Shown here piece by piece: positions 46,364-51,203 of a DNA stretch of 51,203 bases. This DNA comes from Chloroflexus sp. MS-G. Its GTDB lineage: Bacteria; Chloroflexota; Chloroflexia; Chloroflexales; Chloroflexaceae. The stretch spans positions 1 to 51,203 of the forward strand of contig NZ_JPIM01000018.1 in the NCBI RefSeq assembly GCF_000735195.1. The letters run 5' to 3'. A model generated the notes under the pieces. The model had not been told where the DNA came from. It saw only the letters and a program-made list of their open reading frames with translations, and ran no database searches. Within the stretch, counting starts at the first letter, position 1. The number at the start of each line of letters is the position of its first letter. A program made the translations under genes and the position numbers.

Positions 46364-47227
46364 ATGGCTGAACCTGCTATTGTCGCCGAGTCGTTGACCT
46401 ATCGCTATGGCAATTTGCTCGCAGTTGATCACATCAGCTTTACAGTAGAACGCGGGGAAATCCTGGGTTTTCTGGGGCCGAATGGCGCCGGTAAGTCGAC
46501 TACCGTGAAGATACTGACGGGTCAACTGCGACCAATGAGCGGACGAGCTATCTTATTAGGAATTGATGTAGCCCGCTATCCCAAACAGGTACATGCGCGC
46601 ATCGGCGTCTGTTTTGAGCAACCGAACCTCTATGAAGAACTGAGTGGGGTTGATAATCTACGCCTCTTCGCTCGTTTGTTCAATATCCGTGACATTGATA
46701 TTGCCGGTCTGCTCCACCGGGTTGGTCTTGATGGCAGAGGAGATGATCTAGTTGGACACTATTCAAAAGGGATGAAACAGCGGTTGATGATTGCCCGTGC
46801 ATTGGTGAATCGTCCCGATATTCTCTTTCTGGATGAACCAACCGAAGGACTGGACCCAACCTCTGCCGAAGCGATCAGACGGGTGATTTGTGAAGAGCAG
46901 GAACGTGGGGCAACAGTGTTCCTGACCACGCATGATATGTATGAGGCCGATCGCCTGTGCAATCGTGTGGCATTTATCAATAGCGGTCGTATAGTCGCTC
47001 TTGATACACCTCACAATCTCAAGCAGCAGTACGGGAAACGTATGGTACGTGCTGAAGTGGTAGGACCCGATGGTTCACTGCTGACCCGCGAGATTATCCT
47101 TGACCAGCCTGAAACCGCTCACGAGATCGCCAATCTGCTTCAGCACGAACGAGTGGTCACACTACATAGTGAAGAAGCAACCCTTGAAGACATCTTTATT
47201 CAGCTTACCGGTCGTGCGTTAGTCTGA
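46364..47227 (+). CDS. ABC transporter ATP-binding protein (ABC-2 type)
   Basis: 287 residues, ATG 46364. Walker A GPNGAGKST (38-46), Q-loop in 'FEQPNLYEE', signature 'YSKGMKQRL' (133-141), Walker B 'ILFLDEPTEG' (153-162) and switch His190 in 'TTHDMYEADR' are all present, so the ATPase should be active. The C-terminal about 65 residues form the extra beta domain common in DrrA/NatA/CcmA-type exporters. With the two permeases downstream it would drive export of a drug, lipid or ion; the substrate is not predictable. The start was chosen over the longer frame because the promoter lies at 46269-46297. Confidence 0.94.
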   Translation: MAEPAIVAESLTYRYGNLLAVDHISFTVERGEILGFLGPNGAGKSTTVKILTGQLRPMSGRAILLGIDVARYPKQVHARIGVCFEQPNLYEELSGVDNLRLFARLFNIRDIDIAGLLHRVGLDGRGDDLVGHYSKGMKQRLMIARALVNRPDILFLDEPTEGLDPTSAEAIRRVICEEQERGATVFLTTHDMYEADRLCNRVAFINSGRIVALDTPHNLKQQYGKRMVRAEVVGPDGSLLTREIILDQPETAHEIANLLQHERVVTLHSEEATLEDIFIQLTGRALV

Positions 47228-47300
47228 CAGATGGCCAAAGGTGGTGTGGGGGTATTCTCCACAACGACCAGTGTCTATCGCTGATGGGCAGAGGGGGCGT

Positions 47301-48374
47301 ATGCACATAACTGCAATCTGGGCGTTAATGGTGAAGGATGCACGCCTTTACGCTGCCAACCGATTATTCGCACTGGTAACGGTGCTGGGTCTGGTTGCGT
47401 ATATCGTTATCTATTTTCTCTTACCAGCGACGGTCGATGAGACGTTACGCCTGGGTCTTGTCATTCCCGACTCATTGTCAGCATTGTCTGAAATGCCAGA
47501 CAATGACGCAGTCCAAGTCACTCGATTCACGGATGTCGAAGCGTTACGAAAGGCGGTAGCATCTGGTGAAGTAGAAGTCGGCTTTGCTTTTCCGGCTGAT
47601 CTTTACGATCAACTCCGGCAGGGTACGCAACCAACCGTTGAACTCTTACTTGCGCCAGAAGTACCGCCGGATTTTGTAAGTGTCTATGCGGCGGCAGCGC
47701 GTGAATTGAGTTTCACTCTGATCGGGCAAGAGTTACCGGTTGTGATCAAGGAAGAAATACTCGGCGTCGATATGGTTGGTGCGTCGATTGCTCCTCGTCA
47801 ACGCATCTTACCTCTTTTTGCTGTACTGGTGTTGATGGTTGAGTGCCTTGGCCTGGCCAGCTTAATCGTTGCCGAAATCGAGCAGAAAACGATCCGGGCT
47901 CTTTTAGTGACACCCTTAACTGTACGCGATGTCTTTGTCGCGAAGACATTATTCGGTTCGCTGTTCGCCTTTGGGCAGGCGATACTATTGCTGGCAATCA
48001 CCGGTGGATTGGTGAAAGCACCGCTGCTTAACCTTACAGCTCTGAGTATTGGATCAGTTCTGATGACCGGGATTGCCTTTCTCATTGCGACGCTTGGGCG
48101 TGATCTGATGTCGGTTATGGGATGGGGCATGCTGGCGTTGTTGATAATGGCCTTGCCAACCTTTACCGTGCTGATACCCGGCTTAGCGGCGGATTGGGTT
48201 CGGATCATTCCTACCTACTATCTGGTTGATACCCTTTATCGTTCGCTCAACTTCGGTGCTGATTGGAACGATGTTGGCGGTAATCTGCTCCTGTTGACCG
48301 CTTTTGCGTTGCTTAGCCTGGCGCTCGGTATGGCAGCGCTACAACGGAGGTGGAAACTGTTTCTGAATAACTGA
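47301..48374 (+). CDS. ABC-2 type permease, first
   Basis: 357 residues, ATG 47301 behind AGAGGGGG. The first membrane helix (about 18-40) is followed by an extracytoplasmic domain of about 140 residues ('RLGLVIPDSLSAL', 'AVASGEVEVGFAFPADLYDQL'). Five helices (about 175-350) follow, with the family motif 'EIEQKTIRALLVTPLTVRDVFVAKTL'. This is the NatB/YhgE-like ABC-2 layout. It ends in a normal basic tail, and the IS remnant begins two bases after its stop. It is paralogous to the permease at 50019. Confidence 0.9.
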   Translation: MHITAIWALMVKDARLYAANRLFALVTVLGLVAYIVIYFLLPATVDETLRLGLVIPDSLSALSEMPDNDAVQVTRFTDVEALRKAVASGEVEVGFAFPADLYDQLRQGTQPTVELLLAPEVPPDFVSVYAAAARELSFTLIGQELPVVIKEEILGVDMVGASIAPRQRILPLFAVLVLMVECLGLASLIVAEIEQKTIRALLVTPLTVRDVFVAKTLFGSLFAFGQAILLLAITGGLVKAPLLNLTALSIGSVLMTGIAFLIATLGRDLMSVMGWGMLALLIMALPTFTVLIPGLAADWVRIIPTYYLVDTLYRSLNFGADWNDVGGNLLLLTAFALLSLALGMAALQRRWKLFLNN

Positions 48375-48376
48375 CC

Positions 48377-48784
48377 ATACCACAAAAGCAAGCAGAGAAT
48401 CTCACTCGCCAGCATGAAAGGCTGATAGAAGCCTGTGGCGAGCGCGGTTATCGCATTGTGTTAGACTGTTCCGAGATTGCCTCTGGTTGAAACGACAATC
48501 GCCGCCAGTTCTTCACGATCAGAGACGCGGCTTGCAAGGGTGAAATCAAAAAGGTTGTCGTTGAACATCGGGATAGAGTGACCCGCTTTGGGTTCCGAAC
48601 CATTGAGCGATTTTTCAATGGCGTGGGTTACAGGGTAGAAGTTCTGGAAGAAGCGGAAGAGAAGAGCGAGTACGAAGAGTTGGGTGAGGATATGCTGACG
48701 ATCATTGTACGTTTTTCGTCTCGGATATATGGAGCACGAGGCGGGCGCAGGCGGAAGGAAAACTCCGATGCAGAGAGTACATAA
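48377..48784 (+). pseudogene. IS607-type serine recombinase TnpA, truncated and interrupted
   Basis: In one frame (positions 2 mod 3) the sequence reads 'PQKQAENLTRQHERLIEACG', then 'YRIVLDCSEIASG', a TGA stop at 48488-48490, then 'NDNRRQFF', 'KKVVVEHRDRVTRFGF', 'GVGYRVEVLEEAEEKSEYEE' and 'RFSSRIYGARGGRRRK'. This is the IS607 TnpA order. The N-terminal DNA-binding domain and the catalytic Ser ('ARVS' region) are missing, and the in-frame TGA replaces an expected Leu codon (IASGLN). It cannot make a working recombinase. Its 3' end overlaps tnpB by 17 bases, as usual for IS607. Confidence 0.85.
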
Positions 48785-49994
48785 CATCAGACTTAATCCC
48801 ACGCCTCAACAGACCGAGTACCTGCGCAAGGCTTGCGGAACGGCGAGATTTGCCTTCAATTGGGGTCTGGCCGAATGGCAAAGACAGTACGCCGCTGGCG
48901 AGAAACCATCGGCGTATGCCTTGAAAAAGCAATTCAACACCATCAAACGTGAGCAGTTCCCCTGGGTACTGGACGTTTCTAAATGCGCTGTAGACACTGG
49001 CTTTCGTAATCTTGATGCCGCATTCAAGAGGTTCTTTCGCCGGTGCAAGAATGGCGATACCAAGAAGGGCTATCCCAAGTTCAAGTCCAAGAAACGATCG
49101 AAATTATCCTTCAGAATGGACGGGACACGGGTTCGTGTTGATGGCCATTGGCTCACGTTGGAAAGGTTGGATAAACCAATCAATATGGCCGAGGTGTTGA
49201 GGTTTGACGGTGAAATCAGATCGGTCACTATTTCTGAGCATGGAGGGCATTGGTATGCCGCCATCAATGTAGAAGTCGAACCGCCGAAGCACAAGCATCC
49301 GCAAGGGTCAGTCGGGATAGACGTAGGCGTAAAGACGCTGGCCGTTCTCTCAGATGGCATGCGGTACGAAAACCAAGTGCTGCTACGCTCAAAACTGAGA
49401 AAACTGAAGCGTTTGAACCGCGAACTATCTCGCCGACAAAAGGGAAGCGGTCGCTGGAACCACACCAGGAAGAAACTGGCCAGGTTCCATCGCCGGATAG
49501 CCGACAAGCGATTGGACTACCTGCACAACATGACAACCAGGATTGCTCGCACCTACCGGATTATCGGCGTGGAAGATTTGAATGTCGCCGGAATGTTGCG
49601 CAACCGCCGCCTGGCTCTGTCCATCGCCGATGCCGGATTTGGCGAGATTCAACGGCAGTTGCGCTACAAGTCCGAGTGGTACGGCGGCATATTGGTAGAA
49701 GTTGACCGCTTCTTCCCATCCAGTCGGCTATGCCCGATGTGCGGAGAAATCAAGTCGGACCTGACGTTGCGTGACCGAACGTTTGTCTGCGCGTGCGGGT
49801 ACGTCGCCGACAGGGATGTGAATGGTGCTCAGAATATTGAGCGGGAAGCATTACGTTTGATGAGTAGAGGCCGGAGTGGGTTCACGGACTCTCTAAACGG
49901 GCGTGAACAAAATGTAAGACCCTTCGGGGCGGTTTTGGATGAAGCGTCAAAATTGGCTGAAGAAAGGCAGCCTTCCAGACCTGCTGTGGTTTAG
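48768..49994 (+). CDS. tnpB: TnpB RNA-guided nuclease of IS607 type
   Basis: 408 residues, ATG 48768, nine bases after GGAAGGA. TnpB proteins are RNA-guided DNA endonucleases, the ancestors of Cas12, encoded in IS200/605 and IS607 elements. The N-terminal part begins 'RLNPTPQQTEYLRKACG'. The RuvC triad is complete: Asp185 ('GIDVGVKTLAV'), Glu269 ('GVEDLNV') and Asp350 ('DRDVNGAQN'). The zinc ribbon 'CPMCG...CACG' lies between Glu269 and Asp350. The last about 50 residues ('GRSGFTDSLNG' onward) are low-complexity, as expected where the guide RNA gene overlaps the coding end. The protein looks intact although tnpA is dead. Confidence 0.93.
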   Translation: MQRVHNIRLNPTPQQTEYLRKACGTARFAFNWGLAEWQRQYAAGEKPSAYALKKQFNTIKREQFPWVLDVSKCAVDTGFRNLDAAFKRFFRRCKNGDTKKGYPKFKSKKRSKLSFRMDGTRVRVDGHWLTLERLDKPINMAEVLRFDGEIRSVTISEHGGHWYAAINVEVEPPKHKHPQGSVGIDVGVKTLAVLSDGMRYENQVLLRSKLRKLKRLNRELSRRQKGSGRWNHTRKKLARFHRRIADKRLDYLHNMTTRIARTYRIIGVEDLNVAGMLRNRRLALSIADAGFGEIQRQLRYKSEWYGGILVEVDRFFPSSRLCPMCGEIKSDLTLRDRTFVCACGYVADRDVNGAQNIEREALRLMSRGRSGFTDSLNGREQNVRPFGAVLDEASKLAEERQPSRPAVV

Positions 49995-50005
49995 GTAGGT
50001 TTGGT
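49880..50005 (+). ncRNA. Candidate omega/reRNA scaffold of TnpB
   Basis: TnpB guide RNAs normally come from the 3' end of tnpB to the element's right end. Here the region can fold into compact hairpins: CCC-TTCG-GGG at 49920-49929, a stable UUCG tetraloop, and GGCTG / CAGCC at 49955-49972. Its coded peptide is low-complexity. The 3' boundary, and so the guide, is not defined by sequence alone. Confidence 0.5.
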
Positions 50006-50018
50006 AAACCAGGTTCGT

Positions 50019-51089
50019 ATGAGTCTAGGGCGAATCTTTATCTTGTTGCACCGTGAGGCGGTACAGGGGCCAAAGAATGTTATCTTCATCTTCACAATCG
50101 TCGTGCCGCTTGGCTTGAGTCTCGCTCTGGGTTTGATCTTCGGCACGTTTTTTAGCGGAAAACCGCGATTGGGGATCGTCGATCTCGGTATGTCGCGGGT
50201 TGTGCAGTTGGCTGACGCAATGCCGGGATTAATCGTTCGACGCTATACTGGTGAAGCTGATCTCCGTACTGCTGTTGCCAATGGTGCAGTAGATGTTGGT
50301 ATTGTGTTACCTGCGGATTTTGATCAGCAGGTGATGCGTAATCAACGTGGCAGCATAACCGTCTACGTGTGGGGGGAGAGCTTGTTGCGAGATCGGATGT
50401 TGATTGGTATGGTCTTGATCGATTGGCTGCGTGAGGTGGCCGGTCACGAATCACCAGTGGTAGTAAAGACAACAGTACTAGGTGCAAACAGTGAATGGTC
50501 ATGGCAGCAACGATTGCTCCCGCTTCTCGTGTTGATGACGGTCGTTTTTGGCGCCCTGATGCTACCGGCATCTTCACTGGTTGCCGAGAAACAGCATCGC
50601 ACGCTGGCAGCCTTACTCGTTACTCCGGTTACACGAGGAGAGCTTTACGTTGCCAAAGGAATATTGGGAGTTGTCTTGAGTACAGTGATGGCTGTACTGG
50701 TGTTGATCCTCAACAGTGCCTGGAGCAATCAGATATGGTTAGTGCTGCTGGTGTTGTTGCTAGGGGCAATATTGTCAGCCGAGTTTGGTATTTTGCTTGG
50801 CGTGTTGGTCAACGACATCAATTCTCTCTTTGCAATGGTGAAAGCGTTGGGATTAATTTTGTACGCTCCAGCGCTGATTTCATTGTTCCCGATCATCCCA
50901 CAATGGATCGCAGCGTTCTTTCCAACATTTTATATTGTTGATCCGGTGATTGCGATTGTGCAGCGGGGATCAACGCTGCAGGATATTGCTCCGCAGCTTG
51001 CGGTCGTGTGTGCAATGATTGTTGCACTAGCAGTCGGGTTAGGAAGCCCCTTCCTCACCCATTTTGGAAGCGCACGCGATCAGCGGTGA
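50019..51089 (+). CDS. ABC-2 type permease, second
   Basis: About 356 residues from ATG 50019 ('MSLGRIFILLHREAVQGPKN'); a TTG at 50001 in frame is less likely. Only a weak ribosome site (CCAGG) precedes it, perhaps because the IS replaced the native upstream sequence. Layout as in the first permease: one helix (about 22-45), an extracytoplasmic domain with 'AVANGAVDVGIVLPADFDQQV', then five helices, with 'LVAEKQHRTLAALLVTPVTRGELYVAKGI'. The two would form a heterodimeric exporter with the ATPase at 46364. Whether it is still transcribed past the IS is open. Confidence 0.9.
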   Translation: MSLGRIFILLHREAVQGPKNVIFIFTIVVPLGLSLALGLIFGTFFSGKPRLGIVDLGMSRVVQLADAMPGLIVRRYTGEADLRTAVANGAVDVGIVLPADFDQQVMRNQRGSITVYVWGESLLRDRMLIGMVLIDWLREVAGHESPVVVKTTVLGANSEWSWQQRLLPLLVLMTVVFGALMLPASSLVAEKQHRTLAALLVTPVTRGELYVAKGILGVVLSTVMAVLVLILNSAWSNQIWLVLLVLLLGAILSAEFGILLGVLVNDINSLFAMVKALGLILYAPALISLFPIIPQWIAAFFPTFYIVDPVIAIVQRGSTLQDIAPQLAVVCAMIVALAVGLGSPFLTHFGSARDQR

Positions 51090-51164
51090 ATGGAAGACCA
51101 GCAGGCGCATGGTACCACCTCCCGACCCTGAAGGAATGATTGGCTTGCTGAAGTCAAGTCTCAG

Positions 51165-51189
51165 TGTTGTACATAACTCAACATTTTTT
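51165..51189 (+). terminator. Candidate terminator after the second permease
   Basis: TGTTG (51165-51169) pairs with CAACA (51179-51183), followed directly by six T. The stem is short, about 75 bases past the stop. Confidence 0.45.
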
Positions 51190-51203
51190 CAGACACACTC
51201 TGA

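Larger units (their letters stand above)
48377..50000 (+). mobile_element. Decayed IS607-family element between two permease genes
   Basis: It comprises the tnpA remnant and tnpB. The left end is lost: similarity to TnpA starts immediately after the permease stop (48372-48374). The right end must lie between the tnpB stop (49994) and the start of the second permease (50019). It cannot move by its own TnpA. Confidence 0.75.

Noticed and set aside
48702..48932. Minus-strand gene in the IS remnant
   Set aside because: It lies opposite the tnpA remnant and tnpB start and has no ribosome site or family similarity.

Overview
The window reads as chromosomal DNA of a filamentous green non-sulfur bacterium, most likely a Chloroflexus relative. 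This is inferred from a mid-50s GC content judged by eye, housekeeping proteins of Chloroflexi character (a 442-residue NusA with an extra C-terminal domain, and a secreted glycosidase with a C-terminal module I associate with Chloroflexi), paired RsbR-like STAS membrane proteins, and many GC-rich palindromes between genes. No species is claimed. Nearly every gene has a clear Shine-Dalgarno site. Several sigma70-type promoters have 17-base spacers, and many of these decide between alternative starts.

Layout. 1-2700: the end of a Nudix hydrolase, two small hypothetical genes, two copies of a dispersed repeat and an eight-unit 42-bp tandem array. 2717-6689: argG, then two paralogous membrane/coiled-coil/STAS genes whose 3' halves are almost identical DNA. 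7126-11633: two secreted proteins, a metalloprotease-like protein and a glycoside hydrolase-like protein. 12079-16034: corA overlapping a DUF2357/PD-(D/E)XK nuclease gene, then an Lnt-like acyltransferase. 16299-20662: an orphan xanthine-dehydrogenase-type large subunit and a DUF3352 membrane protein. 20844-23676: gyrB behind a membrane protein gene.

24035-32426 is the transcription/translation operon nusA-ylxR-infB-rbfA-methyltransferase-nrnA-truB-alaX. It is driven by a consensus-like promoter with a long structured leader. rimP, ylxQ and ribF are not in their frequent places.

32479-40503 (minus strand) is the clearest system in the window. A promoter and a textbook SAM-I riboswitch precede mtnA, a MetE/UROD-like gene, an adenosine-kinase-type PfkB gene, a Gfo/Idh/MocA oxidoreductase, ahcY, metK and yitT. 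The recognisable enzymes make SAM (MetK), split SAH (AhcY), probably remove adenosine (AdoK) and salvage methylthioribose phosphate (MtnA).

40571-46030: secDF, a DsbA-like thiol oxidoreductase, a YceI protein, a DoxX-like membrane protein with a long palindrome at its promoter, and a third copy of the dispersed repeat. 46364-51089: an ABC ATPase and two ABC-2 permeases. The permeases are separated by a decayed IS607-type element with a truncated, stop-containing tnpA and an apparently intact tnpB. I saw no rRNA, tRNA, CRISPR array or prophage.
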